The notes beneath the pieces are model-generated. The model had not been told where the DNA came from. It saw only the letters and a list, made by a program, of their open reading frames with translations, and did not search any database. From positions 310,001 to 374,000 of the forward strand of contig NZ_JASCIQ010000002.1 of NCBI RefSeq assembly GCF_029968035.1: 64,000 bases of DNA. Reading direction: 5' to 3'. Each line of letters begins with the position of its first letter. Within the stretch, counting starts at the first letter, position 1. This document shows positions 52,277 through 60,066 of the stretch, piece by piece. A program made the translations under genes and the position numbers. The DNA comes from Streptomyces cavernicola (GTDB lineage Bacteria > Actinomycetota > Actinomycetes > Streptomycetales > Streptomycetaceae).

Positions 52277-53791
52277 TCAGAAATTCCCCCACCTCGAATG
52301 AGGCTCCGGCCCGTACGGGTTCCACCCGTGCAAGTACGGCTTCAGTTCGTCTGGTTTCGGCTCGTGGGTTGTTGGCATCTCCGGCAGCTGGTGCAGCGGA
52401 TCGTTGGCTTCGATATGGCGACGTGCCCAGGCCAGCCACTCCCGTGCCGAGGCGACCTCGGCTGCTTCGACGTCCACGGCCTCGTCGATGCGCCGCTCCA
52501 GCGCCTCGCAGTACTGGCGCAGGACGGCGACGTCCTTCCATTGGGCGGCCTGTTCGTTCAGTACGCTGGCGAGTTGGGCCTGCACGGCCTGCTGCTTCGC
52601 GGCAGCCATGGCTTCTTCCCAGCGGGCCTTGTGTTCTTCTGCCGCACGCGCCTCGTCGACTTTCCGCTGCGCGTCCTCGACCGCGCGGGTTTCGAGTTCC
52701 TCAAGGACGGCGCCCAGGACGTCCTCAAGCGACCAGCGTTTGCGGTCGGCCCATTGGCTACGGCGGTTGGACGGGCTGTAGCCGAGTTCGAGCAGAAGCT
52801 TCTTGCTGCGCTCAGGATCCTCAGACCGTGGGTTCTCCTGCTTGATCGTGGCACTGTAGGTGAAGTCACCGATGACCAGGTCCAGTTCGCCCTCGCGGCT
52901 AGCAAAGCTCGCGGGCACGTAGCGCCCGTTGTAGGAGTATCCGGGCCTGCGGTAGCTGCCCTGCACGGGGTGCTCCTTGACCCTGTGCCCCCGCCGTACA
53001 GCTTCAGCGGCTAGGCCCTGGAAGACCCGGAGCGCGCGGCGGCGTGGTTCCGTCGGCATCGCGAGCCGACTCTCGTCATCACGCAGCGCTGCCACGACCG
53101 GGTGCAGCGAACGCAATTGGGCCGGTACTGGGACCTGTGGAGCGGATTCCGGTTGCTGGTGGCCGGAGTTGGGGTGAGGACCATCCAGGAGGGAGATCTG
53201 CAGGTACCTGGTGGCGTTGCACATGCGGTACTTCTCGATGCGTTTGCCCGCCGGGACCAGTCCGTGTCGCTTCGCGAAGTCGATGACGCGCCGCCACTCC
53301 GCCACCTGGCCGTCGTCAGGCTCGCGGATGATCACCTGCTGCTCGGCGACGAGCTGCTCCATGAGCCGAGCCGCCTTCGCCCGCCGTGCAACGGGGATGG
53401 GGCGTTCGCTGTACAACGCCGCAGCGGGTTTCGTGGCCCCCTTGGTCGGCCTGGGCTTGGCGTGGGGAGCGGTCGCAGTCTGCTGCTCGTGCTCAGGTCG
53501 CGCCTTCGCGGGGCGACTGCGTGGCTTCGGTTCAGTTACGGCGGGTTCCTTGGGCTCCGCCGCATGGCCCGGGTGGTCCGGATGGTGGCCGTGCTTGAGG
53601 TAGAACTTCCCGGCGTCGGTCACCTCGGCCGACAGCACTCCGCGGCGGCGGCGTACGGCCAGCAGCCCGCGGTCGCGCAGCGCGTAGGCCGAGCGGCGCT
53701 CGCTCGGACCTTGCGCACTCAGCTCCTCGCCCGCATCCAGGCGGCCGAGAAGCGCCAGTTGCCGATCGTTCAAGGGGGACCAGCGATGCAT
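52277..53791 (-). CDS. Element-specific winged-helix/coiled-coil protein, copy B
   Basis: A 504-residue paralogue of the protein at 35,267. It shares the start MHRWSPLNDRQLALL and winged-helix-like region ending KFYLKHGHHPD, a charged Ala/Pro/Lys linker, a coiled coil (EELETRAVEDAQRKVDEARAAEEHKARWEEA, about 365-420) and the C-terminal DELKPYLHGWNPYGPE motif. The middle segments differ strongly, so the two may recognise different partners. Function unknown. It lies just before the element's pirin gene, on the same strand. Confidence 0.65.
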   Translation of the reverse strand: MHRWSPLNDRQLALLGRLDAGEELSAQGPSERRSAYALRDRGLLAVRRRRGVLSAEVTDAGKFYLKHGHHPDHPGHAAEPKEPAVTEPKPRSRPAKARPEHEQQTATAPHAKPRPTKGATKPAAALYSERPIPVARRAKAARLMEQLVAEQQVIIREPDDGQVAEWRRVIDFAKRHGLVPAGKRIEKYRMCNATRYLQISLLDGPHPNSGHQQPESAPQVPVPAQLRSLHPVVAALRDDESRLAMPTEPRRRALRVFQGLAAEAVRRGHRVKEHPVQGSYRRPGYSYNGRYVPASFASREGELDLVIGDFTYSATIKQENPRSEDPERSKKLLLELGYSPSNRRSQWADRKRWSLEDVLGAVLEELETRAVEDAQRKVDEARAAEEHKARWEEAMAAAKQQAVQAQLASVLNEQAAQWKDVAVLRQYCEALERRIDEAVDVEAAEVASAREWLAWARRHIEANDPLHQLPEMPTTHEPKPDELKPYLHGWNPYGPEPHSRWGNF

Positions 53792-53865
53792 GACCCCAGC
53801 TCACACGCCCCTGCCCGGACGGGCAATACCTCGTCCGGGTCGGGGTCACATCAGCGCCGAGGGTG

Positions 53866-54819
53866 TCAGTGAGCGTCCGCCGGGATCGTCCCCAGTCGGC
53901 CCGCCTTGAAGTCGTCGAAAGCCTGGGCCAGCTCGACGTGGCTGTTCATCACGAACGGGCCGTAGTGGGCCATCGGCTCGCGGATCGGCAGGCCGCCGAG
54001 CAGGACCACCTCGAAGTTCGCGCTGCGCGAGTCCTGAGCCTCGGCTGCGCGGATCGTCAGGGAGTCGCCGTCGCCGAAGACGACCGACTGGCCCATGCTG
54101 AACGGCCGCCGCTCCGCGCCCGCGAAGCCCTCGCCCGCAAGCCCGTACGCGAGGGCGTTGAAGTCCGAGCGCCAGGGCAGCGTGATCTCGGCACCCGGGT
54201 TGACCGAGGCGTGGATCATCGTGATGGGCGTGTGCGTGATGCCAGGGCCCTCATGCCCGTCGAGCTCGCCCGCGATGACGCGCAGGAGCGCGCCGCCGTC
54301 AGCCGAGGTCAGCAGCTTGACGGTGCCGCCGCGGATGTCCTGGTAGCGGGGGTCGGTCATCTTGGCCTTGGCGGGCAGGTTGACCCACAGCTGGAGGCCG
54401 TGGAACAGGCCGCCGGACATGACCAGCGACTCGGGCGGGGTCTCGATGTGCAGGAGGCCGGAGCCCGCCGTCATCCACTGGGTGTCGCCGTTGGTGATGG
54501 TGCCGCCACCGCCGTGGGAGTCCTGGTGGATGAAGGTGCCGTCGATGATGTACGTGACCGTCTCGAAGCCGCGGTGCGGGTGCCAGGGCGTCCCCTTGGG
54601 CTCGCCGGCTTCGTAGTCCACCTCGCCCATCTGGTCCATCATGATGAACGGGTCGAGGTACTTGTAGTTGATCCCGGCGAAGGCGCGGCGCACGGGGAAG
54701 CCCTCGCCCTCGAAGCCGCTGGGGGCCGAGGCCACGTGCAGGACACGGCGCGACTGGGCGTCGGCGGGGGCGGTGACGCGGGGGAGGACGAGCGGGTTCT
54801 CTACCGACACGGCGGGCAT
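53866..54819 (-). CDS. Complete pirin carried by the element
   Basis: A 317-residue bicupin pirin. It has the conserved metal-ligand motif HPHRGFETVTY, then HQDSHGGGG and GDTQWMTAGSGLLHIE, and a second cupin domain ending PIREPMAHYGPFVMN. By eye it differs from the interrupted host pirin at about 12 of the first 75 residues, so it is a close homologue, not a copy. ATG is preceded by AAGGAG with a 6-nt spacer. It lies inside the element, 131 bases from attR, on the same strand as the host gene. Pirins act as redox or iron-linked cofactors; the exact role is not known. Confidence 0.92.
   Translation of the reverse strand: MPAVSVENPLVLPRVTAPADAQSRRVLHVASAPSGFEGEGFPVRRAFAGINYKYLDPFIMMDQMGEVDYEAGEPKGTPWHPHRGFETVTYIIDGTFIHQDSHGGGGTITNGDTQWMTAGSGLLHIETPPESLVMSGGLFHGLQLWVNLPAKAKMTDPRYQDIRGGTVKLLTSADGGALLRVIAGELDGHEGPGITHTPITMIHASVNPGAEITLPWRSDFNALAYGLAGEGFAGAERRPFSMGQSVVFGDGDSLTIRAAEAQDSRSANFEVVLLGGLPIREPMAHYGPFVMNSHVELAQAFDDFKAGRLGTIPADAH
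54571..54625. other. phiC31-type attB sequence inside the element's pirin gene
   Basis: Around TTG at 54,596-54,598 the sequence keeps GCGGTGCGGGTGCCAGGGCG on the left and GGCTCGCC ... GTAGTCCACCTCG on the right. This is nearly the same as the host attB, so a potential integration site is recreated. Confidence 0.7.
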
Positions 54820-54866
54820 GACGACTCCTTCAGAAGTCAGGGCGGGGCGGGGGTCTTCGCAGTTCA

Positions 54867-54888
54867 GTGCAGTGATCGTGCAGTGATC
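54867..54888. promoter_or_regulatory. Two tandem 11-bp repeats upstream of the element pirin gene
   Basis: GTGCAGTGATC occurs twice head-to-tail (54,867-54,877 and 54,878-54,888), 48-69 bases upstream of the pirin start. The one-helical-turn spacing suits side-by-side binding of a regulator. Confidence 0.55.
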
Positions 54889-54930
54889 GAGGTCGCTCGG
54901 ATCAGGTACGTGTACGGCTGGCGGAAATGG

Positions 54931-54980
54931 CACCCCAACCGAGAGAATCCTTGGGCTCGCCCGGCGCGTACTCCACCTCG
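54931..54980 (+). other. Right attachment junction (attP half + TTG + attB half)
   Basis: CCCCAACCGAGAGAATCC (54,933-54,950) resembles a phiC31 attP arm. TTG follows, then GGCTCGCCCGGCGCGTACTC, the right half of phiC31 attB. Joined to the left junction it regenerates both attP and attB. Confidence 0.9.
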
Positions 54981-55174
54981 CCCATCTGGTCCATCATGAT
55001 GAACGGGTCGAGGTGCTTGTAGTTGATGCCCGCGAAGGCGCGGCGCACCGGGAAGCCCTCCCCTTCGAAGCCGGACGGCGCGGTCGTCACGGCCAGCACC
55101 GGGCGCGGGGTCGCGTCGGCGGGGGCGGTCACTCGGGGCAGGGTCAGCGGGTTCTCGACGGTCACTGCAGGCAT
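54954..55174 (-). pseudogene. Host pirin gene, 5' part (first ~74 codons)
   Basis: The start of the host pirin (MPAVTVENPLTLPRVTAPAD ... GEVEYAPGEPK), with its own ATG and GAGGAGG ribosome-binding site. Past the junction it runs 16-17 codons into the element and stops at 54,902. The stop is 82 bases upstream of the element's complete pirin gene, so one transcript can cover both. The rest of the host gene is at 18,001-18,736. Confidence 0.93.
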
Positions 55175-55308
55175 GGTCGGTACCTCCTCGTGTTCCGAGT
55201 TTAGTTGAACAATGAACTTCTTGCCACCCGTAACGCAGAAGCGCCCGAGGGGATTCCCCTCGGGCGCTCCGTGTTCTGCCGGGCTGCGGGCTGTCGTGCA
55301 GCGGCGAA

Positions 55309-55827
55309 TCAGCCGTACATCCGCCGCATCGCGAAGTCGACCATCTGCTCGACCGCCTTGGCGTCGAAGACCATGCGGTGCTCGCCCTCCATGTCGAGCA
55401 CGAAGCCGTACCCCGTCGGCAGCAGGTCGATGACCTCCGCGCCGGTGATGACGAAGTACTTGGACTCCTTGCCCGCGTAGTGCCGCAGCTCCTTCAGCGA
55501 CGTGAACATCGGGATCACCGGCTGCTGCGTGTTGTGCAGCGCCAGGAAGCCGGGGTTGTCGCCCCGCGGGCAGTACACCTTCGACGTGGAGAAGATCTGC
55601 TGGAAGTCCTCCGCCGACATCGAGCCGGTCGTGAAGGCGCGCACCGCGTCCGCGAGCGACGGCGGCGACGGCTCCGGGTACAGCGGCGCCTGCTGGCCGT
55701 ACGCCCCGGGGCCGCCGGGCTGCTGGGGCGGGGGCTGCGGCGGGGCGTATCCCTGCTGTCCGCCCGCGGACTGGTCGTAGCCGTACATGGCGTCGAGCGT
55801 ACTGCGTGGCGCGCCCGCCCGGGTCAT
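55309..55827 (-). CDS. SseB-family protein
   Basis: A 172-residue protein. A Gln/Pro/Gly-rich N-terminus (GYDQSAGGQQGYAPPQPPPQQ) precedes an SseB-like domain (VRAFTTGSMSAEDFQQIFSTSKVYCPRGDNPGFLALHNTQQPVIPMFTSLKELRHYAG ... GFVLDMEGEHRMVFD). SseB was named for enhanced serine sensitivity in E. coli; its molecular role is unclear. The start at 55,827 overlaps the phosphatase stop (ATGA), supporting coupled translation; MYGYDQ at 55,788 is an alternative start. Confidence 0.8.
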   Translation of the reverse strand: MTRAGAPRSTLDAMYGYDQSAGGQQGYAPPQPPPQQPGGPGAYGQQAPLYPEPSPPSLADAVRAFTTGSMSAEDFQQIFSTSKVYCPRGDNPGFLALHNTQQPVIPMFTSLKELRHYAGKESKYFVITGAEVIDLLPTGYGFVLDMEGEHRMVFDAKAVEQMVDFAMRRMYG

Positions 55828-58016
55828 GGAGCCGAGGACTCGTGGAGCTCGAACCAGATCGACTTGCCCTCGCCGCGCGGAGTCACGCCCCAGGCGTCCG
55901 CGAGCAGCTCCATCAGCACCAACCCCCGTCCGGACGACGCCAGTTCGCCGGGGTGACGCTTGTGCGGCAGCTCGTCGCTGCTGTCCGCGACCTCCACGCG
56001 AAGCCGCCGCTCGCCCACCTCGCCCTGCGCCTCCACGAGCAGCAGGGCGTCGCCGTCGGTGTGCACCAGGACGTTGGTGATCATCTCGGAGACCATCAGG
56101 ACCGCCGAGTCGACCTGCTCCGGCTCCGCCCAGTCGTGCAGGAGCTCCCGCAGCTGCTGCCGGGCGCCCGCGATCCGCTCCGGCTCGGCCTGCTTCACGG
56201 TCAGCAGGGAGCGGCGCAGGCGCGGCGCCGCCGTCGTCGTGCCGGCCGCCTCGCCCGCCGCCACCGCGGCGCGGCAGAGCAGCACCACCGCGATGTCGTC
56301 CTCGCGGCGGTCGGCGAGCGGCCCGGTCGAGTAGTGCGAGCTGGGCCCGTGCACCGCCTGCACCAGCTCGTCGGCCAGCTGCTCCAGGTTCTCGCCGGTG
56401 GACCGCTCCAGGACCTTGCGCAGCCGGCTCCAGCCGGTGTCGAGGTCGTGGCCGCCGGTCTCGATCAGGCCGTCGGTGCAGAGCATCATCGTCTCGCCGG
56501 GTTCGAGGACGACGCGGGTCGTCGGATAGTCGGCGTCCGGGTCGATGCCGAGCGGAAGGCCGCCCTCCGTGGGCCGTACGACGACGGCGCCGTCCGCGGT
56601 CCGCACCACCGGGTCGGGGTGCCCGGCCCGCGCGATCTCCAGGACCCCGGTCGTCGGGTCGGCCTCGACGTACAGGCAGGTCGCGAAGCGCTGGTCCCCG
56701 TTGCCGGGAGCCGTACCGGGGGCGGTGCCGGGGCGGGTCTCGGGGCTGCCGGTGGAGCCGTACGGGTGGGAGTCCGTGATGCCGGTCAGGAAGCGGGAGG
56801 CGCGGGCGAGCACCGCGTCCGGCCGGTGCCCCTCGGCGGCGTAGGCCCGCAGCGCGATCCGCAGCTGCCCCATCAGGCCCGCGGCGCGCACGTCGTGCCC
56901 CTGCACGTCGCCGATGACGAGGGCGATCCGGCGGCCGCCGGGCAGCGGGATCATGTCGTACCAGTCGCCGCCGACCTGAAGCCCGCCGCCGGTCGGGACG
57001 TACCGGGCGGCCAGCGCGAGGCCGGGTATCGCGGGGCCGAGCGTCGGCAGCATCGAGCGCTGCAGGCCGTCCGTCAGCTCCCGCTCCGACTCGGCGATCC
57101 CGGCCCGCGACAGGGCCTGCGCCAGCATCCGGGCCACGGTCGTGAGGACGGAGCGCTCGTCCGGGGTGAACTGCACCGGGTAGCGGAACGCCGCCATCCA
57201 GGCGCCCATGGTGCGGCCGGCGACGGTCAGCGGCAGGAACGCCCAGGACTCCCGGCCGAAGCGCGCGGCGAGCGGCCACGTCGTCGGGTAGCGGCGCTTG
57301 TACTCGTCCGGCGAGGAGAGGTAGACGGCCCGGCCGTTGCGCACCACGTCGGCGGCCGGATAGTCGGTGGACAGCGCCATCTCGGTGAACGGGCCCTCGG
57401 CGCCCTCCTTGTGCCCGTGGTGCCCGATGATCGTCAGCCGGTCCCCGCGTACGCCGAAGACCGCGAGGCCGTCCGGCTCGAAGCCCGGCATCGACAGGCC
57501 CGCCGCCACCCGCAGGACCTCCGCCGTCGACCGGGCCTCGGCGAGCGCGCGGCCCGCGTCGAGCAGGAACGCCTCGCGCGAGCGCCGCCAGTCCCCGGTC
57601 ACGGGCGTACGGGCCGCGGTGCCCGGCGGGGAGTCGCCGACCTCCTGCAGGGTGCCGATCAGCTCGTACCGGTCGCCGTGCACCACCGGCTTGGAGCGGC
57701 TGCGGACGGTGCGGACCACCTGACTCTGCTCGTCCATGATGCGCAGCCGGGCCTCGGCCAGGGTGCCCTCGGCGACGGCGAGGTTGACGACTCCGTCGAT
57801 CTCGTTCCAGTCCACCGGGTGGAAGCGGGAGCGCACGCCCGCCTCGGTCAGGGTCACCGGCTCGGCGGGCAGCCCGAGCAGGCGGGCCGCCTCCGCGTCG
57901 AGCGTGACGAGTCCGGCCGCGCTGTCCCAGCGCCAGAACCCGGTCGCGATCAGCGCGAGGATGTCGCCCGCCGGGGGGAGAGCCGCTCCGCCCGAGTCCT
58001 GGGAGCCAGTGCGCAT
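55824..58016 (-). CDS. PAS/GAF/SpoIIE phosphatase with anti-sigma-type kinase domain
   Basis: A 730-residue signalling protein. Domains in order: PAS (about 20-125, ILALIATGFWRWDSAAGLVTLDAEAARLLGL), GAF (about 150-305), PP2C/SpoIIE phosphatase (about 320-560, with LQVGGDWYDMIPLPGG, VIGDVQGHD and LCTDGLIE metal-binding Asp residues) and a C-terminal GHKL ATPase like anti-sigma factors (about 590-725, MVSEMITNVLVHTDGDAL and SSGRGLVLMELLADAWG). Such proteins dephosphorylate anti-anti-sigma factors in Streptomyces stress and development pathways. It leads the SseB-like gene. Confidence 0.9.
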   Translation of the reverse strand: MRTGSQDSGGAALPPAGDILALIATGFWRWDSAAGLVTLDAEAARLLGLPAEPVTLTEAGVRSRFHPVDWNEIDGVVNLAVAEGTLAEARLRIMDEQSQVVRTVRSRSKPVVHGDRYELIGTLQEVGDSPPGTAARTPVTGDWRRSREAFLLDAGRALAEARSTAEVLRVAAGLSMPGFEPDGLAVFGVRGDRLTIIGHHGHKEGAEGPFTEMALSTDYPAADVVRNGRAVYLSSPDEYKRRYPTTWPLAARFGRESWAFLPLTVAGRTMGAWMAAFRYPVQFTPDERSVLTTVARMLAQALSRAGIAESERELTDGLQRSMLPTLGPAIPGLALAARYVPTGGGLQVGGDWYDMIPLPGGRRIALVIGDVQGHDVRAAGLMGQLRIALRAYAAEGHRPDAVLARASRFLTGITDSHPYGSTGSPETRPGTAPGTAPGNGDQRFATCLYVEADPTTGVLEIARAGHPDPVVRTADGAVVVRPTEGGLPLGIDPDADYPTTRVVLEPGETMMLCTDGLIETGGHDLDTGWSRLRKVLERSTGENLEQLADELVQAVHGPSSHYSTGPLADRREDDIAVVLLCRAAVAAGEAAGTTTAAPRLRRSLLTVKQAEPERIAGARQQLRELLHDWAEPEQVDSAVLMVSEMITNVLVHTDGDALLLVEAQGEVGERRLRVEVADSSDELPHKRHPGELASSGRGLVLMELLADAWGVTPRGEGKSIWFELHESSAP

Positions 58017-58170
58017 TGCCCCACTTTAAGAAGAGTGCGCCACGGCCCGCCACCGAGGCGGACCCTGAGCCGGTCATGCCAATAAACCGGTCGGGGCCGG
58101 GCGGTAACCTGGTTCGCGTTGATTCCCGCCTGTCTCGCGACGAACGACGCGAAGAAGTGGAAGAGAAAAG

Positions 58171-59934
58171 ATGCACCGGTACAGGTCACACAACTGCGGG
58201 CAGCTCCGCGCCACCGACGTCGGCAGCGACGTCCGGCTGAGCGGCTGGCTGCACAATCGCCGAGACCTGGGCGGCATCCTCTTCATCGACCTGCGCGACC
58301 ACCACGGCCTGGTCCAGCTGGTCGCCCGCCCCGACACCGCCGGCTTCGAGGCGCTCGACAAGCTCTCCAAGGAGACCGTCGTCCGCATCGACGGCAAGGT
58401 GATCTCGCGCGGCGCCGAGAACGTCAACCCCGAGCTCGCCACCGGTGAGATCGAGGTCGAGGTCGGCGAGGTCGAGGTGCTCGGCGCCGCCCAGCAGCTG
58501 CCGTTCCAGATCAACCAGGACGACGGCGTGGGCGAGGAGCGCCGCCTGGAGTACCGCTTCCTGGACCTGCGCCGCGAGCGCATGCACAAGAACATCATGC
58601 TGCGCACGGCGGTCATCTCCGCCATCCGTCACAAGATGACGGCCCTCGGCTTCAACGAGATGGCGACGCCGATCCTCACGGCCACCTCCCCGGAGGGCGC
58701 CCGCGACTTCGTCGTCCCGTCCCGCCTGAACCCCGGCAAGTTCTACGCGCTGCCGCAGGCCCCGCAGCAGTTCAAGCAGCTGCTCATGATCTCCGGCTTC
58801 GACCGGTACTTCCAGATCGCGCCCTGCTTCCGCGACGAGGACGCCCGCGCCGACCGCTCGCCCGGCGAGTTCTACCAGCTCGACGTCGAGATGAGCTTCG
58901 TCGAGCAGGAGGACGTCTTCCAGCCCATCGAGCAGCTCATGACCGAGCTGTTCGAGGAGTTCGGCGGCGACCGCCACGTCACCTCGCCGTTCCCGCGCAT
59001 CCCGTTCCGCGAGTCGATGCTCAAGTACGGCAACGACAAGCCGGACCTGCGCGCCCAGCTCGAACTGGTCGACATCACCGACATCTTCGCCGACTCCGGC
59101 TTCAAGGCCTTCGCCGGCAAGCACGTCCGCGCGCTGCCGGTGCCGGACACCGCCGGCCAGTCCCGCAAGTTCTTCGACGGCCTCGGTGAGTACGCGGTCG
59201 AGCACGGCGCCAAGGGCCTGGCCTGGGTCCGCGTCGGCGAGGACGGCTCGCTGACCGGCCCGATCGCCAAGTTCCTCACGGAGACGGACGTCGAGGAGCT
59301 CACCAAGCGCCTCTCCCTGGCCCCCGGCCACGCGGTGTTCTTCGGCGCCGGCGAGTTCGACGAGGTCTCGAAGATCATGGGCGCGGTCCGCGTCGAGGCC
59401 GCCAAGCGCTCCGGCCACTTCGAGGAGAACGTCTTCCGGTTCTGCTGGATCGTGGACTTCCCGATGTACGAGAAGGACGAGGACACCGGCAAGATCGACT
59501 TCTCCCACAACCCCTTCACGATGCCCCAGGGCGGCATGAAAGACCTGGAGGAGAAGGACCCGCTGGACATCCTCGGCTGGCAGTACGACATCGTCTGCAA
59601 CGGCATCGAGCTGTCCTCCGGCGCGATCCGGAATCACGAGCCGGAGATCATGCTCAAGGCCTTCGAGATCGCCGGTTACGACCGGGAGACCGTCGAGGCC
59701 GAGTTCGCCGGCATGCTGCGCGCGTTCCGCTTCGGCGCCCCGCCGCACGGTGGGATCGCGCCCGGCGTCGACCGCATCGTCATGCTGCTCGCGGACGAGC
59801 CGAACATCCGCGAGACGATCGCGTTCCCGCTGAACCAGAACGCGCAGGACCTGATGATGGGTGCGCCGACGACTCTGGATGAGGCTCGGCTCAAGGAGCT
59901 CAACATCTCGTTGCGGAAGCCGGTTACTCCGTAG
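58171..59934 (+). CDS. aspS: Aspartyl-tRNA synthetase
   Basis: A 587-residue class IIb synthetase that charges tRNA-Asp. It has the N-terminal OB-fold anticodon domain ([29 protein letters not shown]), catalytic motif 2 [19 protein letters not shown], the bacterial-type GAD insertion (about 300-400) and motif 3 [15 protein letters not shown]. It may also charge tRNA-Asn, as in actinobacteria lacking AsnRS. ATG has an AGAGAAAAG-type upstream sequence. It ends at a strong hairpin. Confidence 0.96.
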   Translation: MHRYRSHNCGQLRATDVGSDVRLSGWLHNRRDLGGILFIDLRDHHGLVQLVARPDTAGFEALDKLSKETVVRIDGKVISRGAENVNPELATGEIEVEVGEVEVLGAAQQLPFQINQDDGVGEERRLEYRFLDLRRERMHKNIMLRTAVISAIRHKMTALGFNEMATPILTATSPEGARDFVVPSRLNPGKFYALPQAPQQFKQLLMISGFDRYFQIAPCFRDEDARADRSPGEFYQLDVEMSFVEQEDVFQPIEQLMTELFEEFGGDRHVTSPFPRIPFRESMLKYGNDKPDLRAQLELVDITDIFADSGFKAFAGKHVRALPVPDTAGQSRKFFDGLGEYAVEHGAKGLAWVRVGEDGSLTGPIAKFLTETDVEELTKRLSLAPGHAVFFGAGEFDEVSKIMGAVRVEAAKRSGHFEENVFRFCWIVDFPMYEKDEDTGKIDFSHNPFTMPQGGMKDLEEKDPLDILGWQYDIVCNGIELSSGAIRNHEPEIMLKAFEIAGYDRETVEAEFAGMLRAFRFGAPPHGGIAPGVDRIVMLLADEPNIRETIAFPLNQNAQDLMMGAPTTLDEARLKELNISLRKPVTP

Positions 59935-59944
59935 GTTGGCGTGA

Positions 59945-59982
59945 CGAAAGGGCCCGGAACCGTTTGGTTCCGGGCCCTTTCG
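59945..59982. terminator. Bidirectional hairpin terminator between aspS and metG
   Basis: A 17-bp perfect stem with loop GTTT (CGAAAGGGCCCGGAACC and its complement) follows aspS by 10 bases. The symmetric A/T ends suit termination from both sides, and metG converges on it. Confidence 0.9.
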
Positions 59983-60015
59983 TTGTCTGTCGGCTGCGGG
60001 CCGGTGGGGGCTGGT

Positions 60016-60036
60016 CGCGCAGTTCCCCGCGCCCCT
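60016..60036 (+). repeat. Copy 3 of the dispersed intergenic repeat
   Basis: An exact copy of the 21-base core at 7,001, placed between the aspS terminator and the end of metG. Confidence 0.75.
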
Positions 60037-60066
60037 GAGGAGCGCCCCTGGCGGGGCAGCTCCTCC

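Larger units (their letters stand above)
18731..54953. mobile_element. 36.2-kb integrative mobilizable element in the pirin gene (phiC31-type attB)
   Basis: The element lies between hybrid att sites sharing the TTG core (18,731-18,733 and 54,951-54,953). It encodes a phiC31-type serine integrase at the left end, a probable excision factor, replication and mobilization functions, a mixed cargo, and a full pirin gene at the right end. No TraB/FtsK-type DNA pump or secretion apparatus gene is visible, so 'mobilizable' fits better than 'self-conjugative'. Removing it would restore one continuous pirin reading frame. Confidence 0.92.

Noticed and set aside
53866..54819. The complete pirin as an ordinary chromosomal tandem paralogue
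   Set aside because: It lies inside the att junctions, so it moves with the element; the host copy is recovered in full by joining 55,174-54,954 to 18,736-18,001.
18731..54953. Interpretation of the element as a prophage
   Set aside because: The phiC31-like integrase suggested a phage, but no capsid, portal, terminase, tail or lysis gene is visible, whereas a relaxase and MobC-like protein are.
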